A DNA stretch of 45,508 bases from an uncultured Alphaproteobacteria bacterium (GCA_944391335.1 CALXTF010000001.1:106199-151706), one strand, 5' to 3'; numbered from the stretch's first letter, positions 17,028 through 26,083 are shown. The notes: generated by a model from the sequence alone, not told the origin. Program-made: numbers and translations.

Positions 17028-20000
17028 AAAAGAAATATATAATTATCGAAAAGAATTAGAAAATAAAGCGACAATCCGGCAGCGGCAAGCGGCCGATCCT
17101 CAACTCTCTATTTGGGTAAACGCATCTGCCGGTACAGGTAAAACAAAAGTTTTAACCGATAGGGTTTTACGTTTATTATTATCCGGTATTAATGCCGGTA
17201 AACTTTTATGTTTAACATATACTAAAGCCGCAGCGGTTGAAATGAACTCAAGACTTTCTAAAAAATTAAGCCAATGGGCAATCGCCGATGATGATACTTT
17301 AGAACAAGAATTAATCAAATTATATGGAATTTTACCCAAAAATGAAAAACAAACAGAAAACTTAAAAATCAAAGCTCGTAAACTTTTTGCCGTAACACTT
17401 GATACACCCGGTGGGATTAAAATACAAACAATACATAGTTTTTGTCAGGAAATATTAAAACGTTTTCCTATAGAAGCAGGAATTTCTCCTTATTTTGAGG
17501 TTATGGATAATCGTGCAGAACATGAAGCCATAGAAGAAATAAAAAAACAATTAATCGAAAAAATTAACAATCAATCGGAAACATATCTTGCTCAAGCAGT
17601 TAGTTTCTTAACAGCAAATATAAATGAAACAAAATTTCCCGGTATTATTGATCAGATTATTAAAAATCGCAGTAAAATAGAACGTTTGTTTAGAAAATAT
17701 GAAACTGTTGATGAAATTATTGAAAATCAAGCTCAAAAATTAGGAATTAATCCTAATAAAACAGATGAGGATATGATACATGATTTTTTTGATAAATTGC
17801 CTAAAACTGATTTAAAAATTTTACTTGAAGCATGGAAAAACAGCGGCTCCAAATATGAAGAAAGAAAAAGACGGTTGGCATTTGCGTTGGAAAATCAACA
17901 AACAGTTGATTTTAAAAATTATCAACGTGCCTTCCTTAAAGAAACAGGTGATGAATATACAACAATAGCGGCATCTTCTTTAGTAAAAAAGAATCCGCGT
18001 CTTAAAGAAATTTTTATAACAGAAGCTTCACGAGTATTGGAATTAAAAGAGAAATTAAAAGCTTACCGTGTTTTCCTTTCAACAAAAGCAATAGATATTC
18101 TTGCCGGAGAGTTAATTCGTTGTTATAATCAATATAAACAAAATCATGCTTTAATGGATTATAATGATATGATTATTCTAACTCGCCGCTTGTTGGAAAA
18201 TACAGATACAGCGCGGTGGGTTCTTTATAAATTAGATGGTGGAATCGATTGTATTTTAATCGATGAGGCACAAGATACATCTCCGGATCAATGGGAAATT
18301 ATTCGTGCCATAAGTGATGAATTTTTTAGTGAAGAAAATAACAATCGGACTATTTTTGCAGTAGGGGATAGAAAGCAGTCTATTTACAGTTTTCAAGGAG
18401 CTGATCCTGATAAATTTGATGAAATGTGTCAATATTTTGCAGATAAAACATCTAAGTTTCAAAAAATAGATATGCAGGTTTCTTTTCGTTCTACAGGAGC
18501 TGTATTAGATGCCGTAAATCATTTGTTTTCTAATCCGCAAGTTTCTTCAGGAGTTGTTTCTGTCGGTGAAAATATATTACATATCCCTTCGCGTCAGGGC
18601 GAATGGGGGTGTGTTGAATTATGGCCTTTGACAGAACCTGAAAAAGGAGAAAATATAGATGAATGGCAGCCTCCCGTGGAACAGGAAATAGCTCCCACAA
18701 CAAGTTTGCGTATGGCTCGATTTATTGCACAAAAAATTCATTCTATGGTTAATAATAAAGAAATATTAATTTCACAAAACAGACCTATCCAGTACGGCGA
18801 TTTTTTGATTTTAGTTCGTCGTCGAGATGCTTTTTGTGAAGAGTTTATTCGTGAATGTAAAAAAGTTAATGTGCAAATTGCCGGTATTGATCGTATTCAG
18901 TTATTGGAACAAATTGCCGTACAAGATATGATTAGTCTTGGTAAATTTTTACTTTTACCCGAAGATGATTTAAGTTTGGCCGAAGTTTTAAAATCTCCTT
19001 TATTCGGATTAAATGATCATGATTTATTTCAACTTTGTTATCAGCGTCATAACAGTTTATGGCATACGCTTGAAAAATCTGCAAATTACAAAACAATAAC
19101 TCAAACCTTAAAACATTTATTAAATATGGTTGATTATGCAAGACCATTTGAACTCTATGGCGAAGTTTTACATGTTCTCCATGGTCAACAACTTTTTGCG
19201 GAAAGAATGGGTAAGGAAGCAGAAGACGGACTTAATGAATTTTTAAATTTAACATTACTGTTTGAACAAAATCATATTGCTTCATTACAAAAATTTATAA
19301 ATTGGTTTACTAAAGATGATGTTGAAATTAAAAGAGAATCAGAAACAGAAAATACTAACTTAGTTCGTCTAATGACAGTTCATGGTTCTAAAGGTTTGCA
19401 AGCTCCCATAGTTATACTTCCGGATACCGTTCGTGAACCTCAATATAGTCGTAAAGCCGAAATTTTGTGGGATAATGATGAATTATTTTTTTATCCTTCT
19501 TGTGCCGATGATTATGAAAAAATTTGTAATAATTTAAATAATAAGCAAAAACAAAAAATAATTGAAGAATATAAACGGCTTTTATATGTTGCTTTAACTC
19601 GCGCCGAAGATAAATTAGTTATCTGTGGTTATTATAAATCACGAAAACCGGATCAAAACAGTTGGTATAATTTGTTTCAAAATAGTTTTCAGGATATATC
19701 GGAGGAACAAAACAATGAAGAACAAAACTTCAGACAACATATATCCCCTCAAATATTAACAACTAAAACAAATAAAAAACAAGATGATGATAAAATAATT
19801 TTTACACCACAGGAATGGATGAAAAAAAACGCCCCAATAGAACAACCTTTGGCTCGACCTTTAACTCCATCAAAACAAGAAGAAGATAATCAACCTATAT
19901 TTTCACCACTTTGCAATAATGATAATAGTCATATATTTAAACGAGGAATTTTAATTCATCGTTTATTACAATTTTTGCCTCAAATAACTAAAACTAAACA

Positions 20001-20397
20001 AAAAGAATTTGCAGAAAAATTTCTTCTTTACCAAGCACCGGAGATAGATAATTATAATAAAAATAAAATTATTTCCGAAGTATTATCCTTACTTGATAAT
20101 CCCGAATTTGGAAGTGTTTTTGGTCCTTATTCAAAAGCAGAAGTTCCGATTATGGGAAAAGTTGATAATAAAATTATTTCCGGACAAATAGATCGCTTAA
20201 TTGTTGAAGAAAACAGAGTCGTTATTGTCGATTTTAAAACAAATCGCCCAGCAGCTCAAAACCAACAACAGATTCCAGAAATTTATCGTAAACAATTGTC
20301 GGCTTATCGCCGTCTCCTTTCAGAAATTTATCCTAATAAAAAAATTGTATCTTTAATTTTATGGACAAATACCGCTCAATTAATGTCTGTTGAATAA
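17017..20397 (+). CDS. addA: Double-strand break repair helicase-nuclease AddA
   Basis: The motor subunit of AddAB, a UvrD/Rep-type 3'-5' helicase with a C-terminal RecB-like nuclease. Seen: Walker A ASAGTGKTKV near residue 40, helicase motif II region LIDEAQDTSPDQW, motif III AVGDRKQSIYSFQGAD, motif V TVHGSKGLQAP near 788, motif VI LLYVALTRAEDKL and nuclease motif VVIVDFKTNRP near 1067. I start at the ATG at 17017 (1126 aa), 12 nt from a GGGGAG site; a TTG at 17008 sits too close to that site. It overlaps addB, so the subunits are co-translated. trxA follows 102 nt later. Confidence 0.95.
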   Translation: MITEKEIYNYRKELENKATIRQRQAADPQLSIWVNASAGTGKTKVLTDRVLRLLLSGINAGKLLCLTYTKAAAVEMNSRLSKKLSQWAIADDDTLEQELIKLYGILPKNEKQTENLKIKARKLFAVTLDTPGGIKIQTIHSFCQEILKRFPIEAGISPYFEVMDNRAEHEAIEEIKKQLIEKINNQSETYLAQAVSFLTANINETKFPGIIDQIIKNRSKIERLFRKYETVDEIIENQAQKLGINPNKTDEDMIHDFFDKLPKTDLKILLEAWKNSGSKYEERKRRLAFALENQQTVDFKNYQRAFLKETGDEYTTIAASSLVKKNPRLKEIFITEASRVLELKEKLKAYRVFLSTKAIDILAGELIRCYNQYKQNHALMDYNDMIILTRRLLENTDTARWVLYKLDGGIDCILIDEAQDTSPDQWEIIRAISDEFFSEENNNRTIFAVGDRKQSIYSFQGADPDKFDEMCQYFADKTSKFQKIDMQVSFRSTGAVLDAVNHLFSNPQVSSGVVSVGENILHIPSRQGEWGCVELWPLTEPEKGENIDEWQPPVEQEIAPTTSLRMARFIAQKIHSMVNNKEILISQNRPIQYGDFLILVRRRDAFCEEFIRECKKVNVQIAGIDRIQLLEQIAVQDMISLGKFLLLPEDDLSLAEVLKSPLFGLNDHDLFQLCYQRHNSLWHTLEKSANYKTITQTLKHLLNMVDYARPFELYGEVLHVLHGQQLFAERMGKEAEDGLNEFLNLTLLFEQNHIASLQKFINWFTKDDVEIKRESETENTNLVRLMTVHGSKGLQAPIVILPDTVREPQYSRKAEILWDNDELFFYPSCADDYEKICNNLNNKQKQKIIEEYKRLLYVALTRAEDKLVICGYYKSRKPDQNSWYNLFQNSFQDISEEQNNEEQNFRQHISPQILTTKTNKKQDDDKIIFTPQEWMKKNAPIEQPLARPLTPSKQEEDNQPIFSPLCNNDNSHIFKRGILIHRLLQFLPQITKTKQKEFAEKFLLYQAPEIDNYNKNKIISEVLSLLDNPEFGSVFGPYSKAEVPIMGKVDNKIISGQIDRLIVEENRVVIVDFKTNRPAAQNQQQIPEIYRKQLSAYRRLLSEIYPNKKIVSLILWTNTAQLMSVE

Positions 20398-20499
20398 TAA
20401 AAAAAATAAAGTTGTTTTTATATTATAAACCTTTAATATGAATAATATAAAACCTATATAATCTAAAAAGCTGTAAGTATCTAATGAAAGGAATAAAAA

Positions 20500-20814
20500 A
20501 TGCAATCTATTAATGACGCACAATTTGAAAATGAAGTTTTAAATTCAAAAGGTCTTGTTTTAGTTGATTTCTGGGCAGAATGGTGCGGTCCATGCCGTCA
20601 ACTTGGTCCAATCCTTGAAGAAGTCGCTAAAACAGTCGGCGATAAAGTCAAAATTGTAAAAATGAATGTTGATGAAGCCCCTGATACAGCGGCTAATTAT
20701 GGTATTCGCAGTATCCCAACAATGTTTCTGTTTAAAGATGGTAAACAAATCGATACTAAAATTGGTCTTAATCCACAATCCGTTATTATTTCTTGGATTG
20801 AAGCAAATCAATAA
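20500..20814 (+). CDS. trxA: Thioredoxin
   Basis: A small cytosolic dithiol oxidoreductase that reduces ribonucleotide reductase and many other proteins. Seen: the active site WCGPC in WAEWCGPCRQ (residues 27-36), the cis-Pro region SIPTMFLF and the expected 104-aa length. There is no signal peptide. The ATG follows AAAGGA. The addA-trxA order is common in alphaproteobacteria. The trxA stop falls at the left edge of the dispersed repeat, and transcription must cross that repeat to reach the terminator at 20967, so the mRNA would have a highly folded 3' UTR. Confidence 0.97.
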   Translation: MQSINDAQFENEVLNSKGLVLVDFWAEWCGPCRQLGPILEEVAKTVGDKVKIVKMNVDEAPDTAANYGIRSIPTMFLFKDGKQIDTKIGLNPQSVIISWIEANQ

Positions 20815-20957
20815 TAAACTTCCACTAGCTAACGCAAGTGGTATTACCTGTTCCGAACTACGTTCGCCCTGCCCAAAGGCTTCGCAAGCCTAACGGCTGG
20901 GCAGGTATGTCTACATCTACCTGCTTACGCAGGTAGTGTTACGTTCGAATCATAAAA
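20815..20957. repeat. Structured dispersed repeat, copy 1
   Basis: About 143 bp, identical to 45272-45414 except one base (T20821/A45278). It is visibly richer in G+C than its flanks and is built of nested palindromes. These are CCACT around GCTAACGC closing with AGTGG; CGAAC-TAC-GTTCG; CTGCCCA closing with TGGGCAG around an inner AGGCTT-CGC-AAGCCT; and CTACCTGC-TTAC-GCAGGTAG. No believable protein is encoded. It lies between the trxA stop and its terminator. Confidence 0.9.
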
Positions 20958-20966
20958 TAAAAAAAC

Positions 20967-20998
20967 AAAAAAAGAGCTATTTATAGCTCTTTTTTTTT
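20967..20998. terminator. Bidirectional-looking terminator after trxA and repeat copy 1
   Basis: A stem of up to 13 bp (AAAAAAAGAGCTA with its complement) around loop TTTA, with A run on the left and T run on the right, so it can act in both directions. The plus-strand reading terminates trxA. Confidence 0.85.
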
Positions 20999-21039
20999 GT
21001 ATGTTTATTCTTATATATAACGAAAACGGGAAATAAAAA

Positions 21040-21942
21040 ATGCTTTGGATTGTTAACGGCTTAATATATGGCTTTTTTACAGCTATTTATACAATTTTTA
21101 ACCAACATTATCAATTAAATGGATATTTGCTCGGTATGTGGCGAGGTTGGGGAATTTCTTTATGTTGTTTACCTCTATTATATTTTTTTGGTTTACCAGA
21201 CTCTGCTTACATCTGGTTTTTACTTATTTTTCAAGGAGTTATGATCGCGGTTTATGATTCGCGTTTGTTTTTTGCTTCGGCTCGTTACGGTGCGGGGGCA
21301 ACATCACGAGTCATGGCTTTAACTGCAATAATTACAACTCTTTTTTGGTGGTTTTTAACACCTGAAAGTTTTTTAAAGTTACTTAATAACGGTACTGTTG
21401 TTATTACAATCTTTTTACTTTTGTTCGGTTTTACAATTTGTTATTGGCAAATGATTAAATCTCCCGTTTCACAAGCCCTTGTAAATTATATGATCCCAGC
21501 TATTTTATCCCTTTCCGGCATGAGTATTGTAACTAAAGAAATAGCAATGTCCGGTAATAGTGTATGGAACGGAATAACTTGCTATTTAACAATAGCTACG
21601 TTTGTCAGCGGTTGTTTGAATGCTTATTGGTTTTGTTCAAGTCAAAAACCAGGAGTTAATGGTTTCTTTAAACAAGTCTTTTCACCACATGTTATTAAAG
21701 TCGGCTTCTATATTATAAGTTTTAGCGCAGCTTTAATCACAGCCAAAAATTTAGCCCTGAGAATAGCTCCAAATCCCGGTTATGTAACAGCCTTATTATT
21801 AACAGCTCCGTTATTTGTTTATGGCTTAAATAAGTATAATAAAATACCTGATACTCTTTCTGTTAAAGCAGGGTTTTTAATGATAGCGTTTTTATTTGCT
21901 TTAATGATTCTTGTAACAGGTAATTATGGAGTAACAGATTAA
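21040..21942 (+). CDS. DMT/EamA-like multi-helix membrane protein
   Basis: A 300-residue integral membrane protein with about ten hydrophobic helices and short loops, the size and layout of drug/metabolite-transporter (DMT, EamA-like) permeases. Seen: a helix at residues 2-20, then RLFFASARYGAGATSRVMALTAI, which resembles the DMT segment after helix 3, and a second half of similar layout. No substrate-specific motif is recognised. It starts at an ATG 13 nt after GGGAAA. It is flanked by terminators and so monocistronic, and it converges on the pseudoprotease gene. It may transport a small metabolite; the substrate is unknown. Confidence 0.65.
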   Translation: MLWIVNGLIYGFFTAIYTIFNQHYQLNGYLLGMWRGWGISLCCLPLLYFFGLPDSAYIWFLLIFQGVMIAVYDSRLFFASARYGAGATSRVMALTAIITTLFWWFLTPESFLKLLNNGTVVITIFLLLFGFTICYWQMIKSPVSQALVNYMIPAILSLSGMSIVTKEIAMSGNSVWNGITCYLTIATFVSGCLNAYWFCSSQKPGVNGFFKQVFSPHVIKVGFYIISFSAALITAKNLALRIAPNPGYVTALLLTAPLFVYGLNKYNKIPDTLSVKAGFLMIAFLFALMILVTGNYGVTD

Positions 21943-22004
21943 TAAAATATAAATTCATATTTTTAATATGCAATATATGCGTATGTTTTTTAAATTTCCT
22001 AATA

Positions 22005-22040
22005 TACCTGCATCTATTAATAAATGTTTGAATCATAAAA
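22005..22040. repeat. Possible decayed end of the dispersed repeat
   Basis: TACCTGC followed 14 nt later by GTTTGAATCATAAAA (22026-22040), which matches the right end of the two full repeats (GTTCGAATCATAAAA) at 14 of 15 bases. It also directly abuts a bidirectional terminator, as both full copies do. The middle of the element is absent. Confidence 0.3.
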
Positions 22041-22071
22041 ATCACCCTCTTCGTTAAAAGAGGGTGATTTT
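22038..22071. terminator. Bidirectional terminator shared by convergent genes
   Basis: A 14-bp stem (AAAATCACCCTCTT with its complement), flanked by A and T runs. It serves the DMT-like gene from the left and the minus-strand pseudoprotease gene from the right. Confidence 0.88.
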
Positions 22072-22076
22072 GTTTT

Positions 22077-24215
22077 TTATTTACGTTCTTTAACATCCAT
22101 AGCTTCAGGAGCTTGTTGAATTGTATTTTCAATCAATGGAGCAACAGACTTCTGACGCCATGATTTTTGGGGTTTAGGTTTAGATTGTGGAAATGCTTTA
22201 CCGCAAATACCTACGCCTAAACTTTTCATTGCCGTTTCAATTGGCAAGAAAACATCCGGACCATCTTTTAGAGAATTGTTTTGTGCCGCCATACCAACAA
22301 TTTGACCTTTTTCATTTATTAAAACGCCTCCAATTGTTGTGCTTTGTACGAAAGTATCAATAACAATTTGCGAAGTTCCGTCTTCATCATATCGGTAACC
22401 GCTGACTTTTCCTCCTGTTTCCAGATATCCTTCGCCTTCACCACGGATAAAGTCAAGCAGACCAAGCGTCATAAAGGTATCTTTATTAACCGCGGGTAAT
22501 TCCAAATTAAGTGATAAAGGCGTATATTGTGTTGGTTCGTCAAGAATTAATAACGCTGTATTTTTCTTTGGATTAATACGAAAAGCACGAGCTTTTAATT
22601 TTTTCCCATTAATGGTCTCTAAAGCATAGACGTTATTATCGCGATCTATTAAATCTGCTGAAGTCATAACAAACTGTTCAGAAATCAACAAACCAGCACC
22701 CTGCTTGCCTTTGGAGTTAAGAACCGAAACGATAGCTGTTCTAACTTTATAAACATTTTCGGGTCCCATGCTATCATAATCTGGTTGTTCCATAATACAC
22801 AAACTATCACTTTCAAATATCGTTAATGTATCTTTAGGTTCAGGATCGACAGCTTCAACATCGTTTAAAGAGCTCGTGGCGGCAATAACCGTACCTGTGG
22901 CACTATTGGATTTTTCAACAATTCCAGAACCAGAAATCACGGTGCCTGATGTTTCAATAATTTCTCCATCAACTAATTCAAATTCTGTTACAACAACACC
23001 TTCTGTAACATCAATCCAGTTTTCGTTCATACCGTAACCGCTGGAAACGCTTCCAGAATCTTCCATGATTTTGATTTCTTTACTAAACTGACATTTAACG
23101 GGATCCATTTGTCTTTGCATATCAATAAGAGCGTTTCGTTGTCTTAGCATTTCTTCAGCAGGTACTCTTTTAGAAACCTGTTCTTCAAAACCGGGAAGAT
23201 TGCGTAAATTATCAACGGCATCGGCAAAAGCTCGTTCTATCAATACAATTTCTCCATTGTATTCTCCTTCTTCGACTTCGCCGTAGCCGACAGTTTTTCC
23301 TTTCCATAATACGTTAGTTTTGGTTAAATCCATCAAACGCCAAACAACGGTCATTTCCGAAGAACCTGCTCTTTTATCTTTTTTAGAAGCATTATCCCAA
23401 TCATATTCATCGCAAAGATTCATATAATAATCTGTAATTTCGGCGGTTAAGATATATTCAGGTAAAGGACTATCGGCGCGCAGGCATAAATCATTTGGTG
23501 TTTTAATGATATGATAACAATCCGACATGATATCATCAAAAATATCTATAAAACTCATATCTTTTTCAAGAATTCGACCTTCGTTCAAAACGGCGTTTTT
23601 AGCATTACGACGGCATCCGAAAATACGAAAACGATATTTTCCGAGATTTCGAGAATAACGATTATGATTCATTTCGTTTTTTATACGAAAATCGACCCAT
23701 TCCAATTCAATAGGGGCAAAATCGCCGCATTGACGGTGAACAGCTTGATAGAGGCTATCGTCAAAAACAATATAGTTTTGAATATATTTGGGGTTTGGTT
23801 TTTCTTTAGGTTGCAAACGACAAGCCGGACCGTTACAGGGTGCGCCGCCAAAAATACTTCCATCTTTTTCGCAGCTGACACATGGACCCCCGCCGAAAAT
23901 GCTGCCGTCTCTTTCGCAGCTGACACATGGGCCGCCGCCGAAAATGCTGCCGTCAAGATCTTTTTTTAAATGACCTGATTCATCAACCGAATCGGTGAAT
24001 AGTTTTTGCCGATCGCTTATAATAAAATCCTCTTCACGCGGAGATAAAGTATATCCTGCCGGTTTTTTTTGCATATAAACAAGACTTTGATCGATATCTT
24101 CCGGACATTGAGTTTGAGTTGGAGGACATTCCATTGCATTACAAGTAAATGCGTATACTGTTAATATGGCGGTTCCAACAGCGGTTTTTATAAACATCAG
24201 TTTTTGCATTATCAT
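22077..24215 (-). CDS. Exported protein with CVSC repeats and a catalytically dead trypsin-like domain
   Basis: Not a named family; 712 aa. Seen in order: a signal peptide (about residues 1-27, cleavage after CNA); three 15-residue Cys repeats, DGSIFGGGPCVSCE and variants (88-132); a central domain (about 140-370, LPEYILTAEITDYYMNLCD, ending in a trypsin-like lead-in later); low-complexity Ser/Thr/Val/Glu-rich sequence (about 395-470); and a trypsin-like domain (about 495-665). In that domain the His box reads TSADLI (D521), the Asp box KKNTALLIL (N552) and the Ser box TTIGGVL (I628), so no catalytic residue remains. Likely an envelope binding or scaffold protein (inference). The AGGAGA site overlaps the comM stop, so it is coupled to comM. 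ATGs at codons 1 and 3 are both possible. Confidence 0.7.
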   Translation of the reverse strand: MIMQKLMFIKTAVGTAILTVYAFTCNAMECPPTQTQCPEDIDQSLVYMQKKPAGYTLSPREEDFIISDRQKLFTDSVDESGHLKKDLDGSIFGGGPCVSCERDGSIFGGGPCVSCEKDGSIFGGAPCNGPACRLQPKEKPNPKYIQNYIVFDDSLYQAVHRQCGDFAPIELEWVDFRIKNEMNHNRYSRNLGKYRFRIFGCRRNAKNAVLNEGRILEKDMSFIDIFDDIMSDCYHIIKTPNDLCLRADSPLPEYILTAEITDYYMNLCDEYDWDNASKKDKRAGSSEMTVVWRLMDLTKTNVLWKGKTVGYGEVEEGEYNGEIVLIERAFADAVDNLRNLPGFEEQVSKRVPAEEMLRQRNALIDMQRQMDPVKCQFSKEIKIMEDSGSVSSGYGMNENWIDVTEGVVVTEFELVDGEIIETSGTVISGSGIVEKSNSATGTVIAATSSLNDVEAVDPEPKDTLTIFESDSLCIMEQPDYDSMGPENVYKVRTAIVSVLNSKGKQGAGLLISEQFVMTSADLIDRDNNVYALETINGKKLKARAFRINPKKNTALLILDEPTQYTPLSLNLELPAVNKDTFMTLGLLDFIRGEGEGYLETGGKVSGYRYDEDGTSQIVIDTFVQSTTIGGVLINEKGQIVGMAAQNNSLKDGPDVFLPIETAMKSLGVGICGKAFPQSKPKPQKSWRQKSVAPLIENTIQQAPEAMDVKERK
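23820..23954 (-). repeat. 45-bp tandem coding repeats (three units)
   Basis: Three 45-bp units encode DGSIFGGGPCVSCER, the same ending in K, and a diverged DGSIFGGAPCNGPAC. The first two units are nearly identical in DNA, pointing to recent duplication; the third has drifted. Confidence 0.85.
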
Positions 24216-25751
24216 TTATCTCCTATTTAAGTCGGACATTTTCCATCGCAAAGACAAAGCCTCGGCAACATGTATTTTAAGCAATTTATTTTCATTTTGC
24301 AAGTCTGCAATTGTTCTTGCCATTCGTAATGTACGATGATAAGCCCGTGCAGACATATGATTTTTATCTGCATATGTTAAAAGTAGTTTTTGCGCTTCAT
24401 TATCAAGTTGCGCCACTTGTTCCAATAATTCACCTTTAAGTTGGGAATTTGTGAGTAATTCAGGATGACCAAGATCGGCGAATCTTTTTTTCTGAATATC
24501 GCGCGCCATCATGACTCTTTTTCGTATTATTTCGGAGCTTTCACCTGTTTTGGCATCAACTAAATCAAAGGGACTTACCGCCAATACATCTATTTGAATA
24601 TCGATTCTATCGAGAAGCGGTCCGGAAATTTTTGCACGGTATTCTTCGCCGCATTTAGGAGCTCTGCTACATTCTAAAGCTGAAAAACCGAGATTTCCGC
24701 AACGACAAGGGTTCATTGCCGCAACAAGTTGGAAGCGTGCGGGAAAAATAGTGTGAGAATTAACACGTGAAATAGCTACAGTTCCATTTTCTAAAGGTTG
24801 ACGTAAAGCTTCTAAGGTAGAACGGGCAAATTCGGGTAATTCATCAAGAAATAAAACTCCATTATGAGCCAGAGAAATTTCTCCTGGTTTAGCTTTTCGA
24901 CCGCCGCCTACGAGCGCAGGTGTGGAAGCACTATGGTGCGGAGCCCGAAAAGGACGTTGAAAACTAATAGCTCCTTCTTTTAATTCACCTGCAATAGAGT
25001 GTATCATACTGGTTTCAAGAGCTTCAACTGTTGTCATAGGCGGTAAAAGAAACGGCAATCTTGCCGCCATCATGGATTTTCCGGCTCCGGGAGGTCCTGA
25101 CATAATAAGATTATGGGCTCCGGCTGCGGCAATTTCAAAAGCTCTTTTGGCTGTTTCTTGACCTTTAACATCTTTCATATCAAGAAAATTTTGAGAAATT
25201 TCTCTTTTTTTTGCAATTGGAAAGGGTATATCTGTATTACCTTGAAAATAATTAATAAGTTCAAATAAAGAATGAGCTGCAAGAATATTTTTTACTCCTG
25301 CCCAAACAGCTTCGCTTCCTTGCTTTTGTGGACAGATAATACCCATATTTTGTTTTTTTGCCGCAACAGATGCGGGTAAGACGCCGTTAATGTTTACTAA
25401 TGATCCATCAAGACCAAGTTCTCCAAGGACAAGATAGGGAGAAATTTTTTCAGGAGCAATTACGCCCATTCCAACTAAAAGTCCCAAAGCTAATGGCAAA
25501 TCATAATGAGATCCTTCTTTTAATAAATCAGCAGGAGCTAAATTAACCGTTATTCTTTTTCCAGGTAATTTCAACCCTAAAGAAGAAAATGCTGCCCGAA
25601 TACGTTCACGACTTTCGGCAACCGCTTTATCCGGAAGACCTACAATAGTAAAAGCTGGCATTCCTGTTGAAATTTGTACTTGAAGTTCTACATTTAAAAT
25701 ATCTAAACCATTAAATGCAACGGTGTTAACCCGAGAGAGCATTTTTACCAC
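24216..25751 (-). CDS. comM: ComM/YifB-type Mg-chelatase-like AAA+ ATPase
   Basis: A family member of ComM, a hexameric helicase that drives branch migration during natural transformation in gamma-proteobacteria; YifB orthologues are also common in non-transformable bacteria. Seen: an N-terminal Lon-protease-like fold (NVELQVQISTGMPAFTIVGLPD), Walker A GPPGAGKSMMA near residue 220, Walker B LFLDELPEF, and a four-Cys zinc site (CRCGNLG, then CSRAPKCGEEY). A C-terminal helical domain (RTLRMARTIADL) ends it. 511 aa is standard. The start overlaps the upstream lipoprotein gene by 7 nt, and the downstream exported protein follows without a gap. No other competence gene is visible here. Confidence 0.93.
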   Translation of the reverse strand: MVKMLSRVNTVAFNGLDILNVELQVQISTGMPAFTIVGLPDKAVAESRERIRAAFSSLGLKLPGKRITVNLAPADLLKEGSHYDLPLALGLLVGMGVIAPEKISPYLVLGELGLDGSLVNINGVLPASVAAKKQNMGIICPQKQGSEAVWAGVKNILAAHSLFELINYFQGNTDIPFPIAKKREISQNFLDMKDVKGQETAKRAFEIAAAGAHNLIMSGPPGAGKSMMAARLPFLLPPMTTVEALETSMIHSIAGELKEGAISFQRPFRAPHHSASTPALVGGGRKAKPGEISLAHNGVLFLDELPEFARSTLEALRQPLENGTVAISRVNSHTIFPARFQLVAAMNPCRCGNLGFSALECSRAPKCGEEYRAKISGPLLDRIDIQIDVLAVSPFDLVDAKTGESSEIIRKRVMMARDIQKKRFADLGHPELLTNSQLKGELLEQVAQLDNEAQKLLLTYADKNHMSARAYHRTLRMARTIADLQNENKLLKIHVAEALSLRWKMSDLNRR

Positions 25752-26083
25752 CTAGGAGTTTTTTCGTTTTCTCGCCAACGTCTGGTTGGATAAGTATCAA
25801 CTGTTAAAAAATCATATTGGGCAGAACGATAGGGAAGATCCTGTATTCTCACAAAACAGGCTTTTTCCAAAGCTTGAGCGCATTCTTCCGCTGTAACCTC
25901 ATCGGTGGTGCGGCAACAGACCAAAGTTCCTTTTGTTTGATGTTGAAGTATAATAACAGGCTGCATATTTACAGGAGTTTGATTCTCATTGACAATTTCA
26001 ACTGTTTCATTGTTTGCGGAAAACATTGAACAAGCCGAAACTAAAAAGACTGCCGCTATTGATACAAGTCGTTTTGCTTTCAT
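25745..26083 (-). CDS. Small lipoprotein of unknown function
   Basis: Not recognised; 112 aa. Seen: a lipoprotein signal peptide with lipobox VSAC (Cys 18), then a short polar stretch and a compact domain with three Cys (CCRTTDEVTAEECAQALEKAC), so disulfides are possible. The tail is basic and aromatic (RRWRENEKTPRW). The ATG has an AAGGAT site 6 nt upstream. It overlaps comM by 7 nt and begins the run lipoprotein - comM - exported pseudoprotease, the first and last of which are envelope proteins. Confidence 0.75.
   Translation of the reverse strand: MKAKRLVSIAAVFLVSACSMFSANNETVEIVNENQTPVNMQPVIILQHQTKGTLVCCRTTDEVTAEECAQALEKACFVRIQDLPYRSAQYDFLTVDTYPTRRWRENEKTPRW

Noticed and set aside
20666..20893. 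A plus-strand frame running from inside trxA into the repeat
   Set aside because: It is out of frame with trxA and its tail is only translated palindromes. Not a gene.
20815..20957. A CRISPR repeat or an IS end
   Set aside because: Only two distant copies, no spacer pattern, and no transposase or terminal target duplication visible.
21977..22057. A 26-codon frame between the DMT-like gene and the terminator
   Set aside because: It reads through the terminator hairpin and lacks a ribosome site.
23511..23969. A 152-codon plus-strand frame opposite the pseudoprotease
   Set aside because: It mirrors the Cys-repeat region of a well-supported gene and has no ribosome site or recognisable domain.
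24216..25751. Evidence of natural competence from comM
   Set aside because: ComM/YifB is widespread in non-competent bacteria and no other competence gene is in the window.
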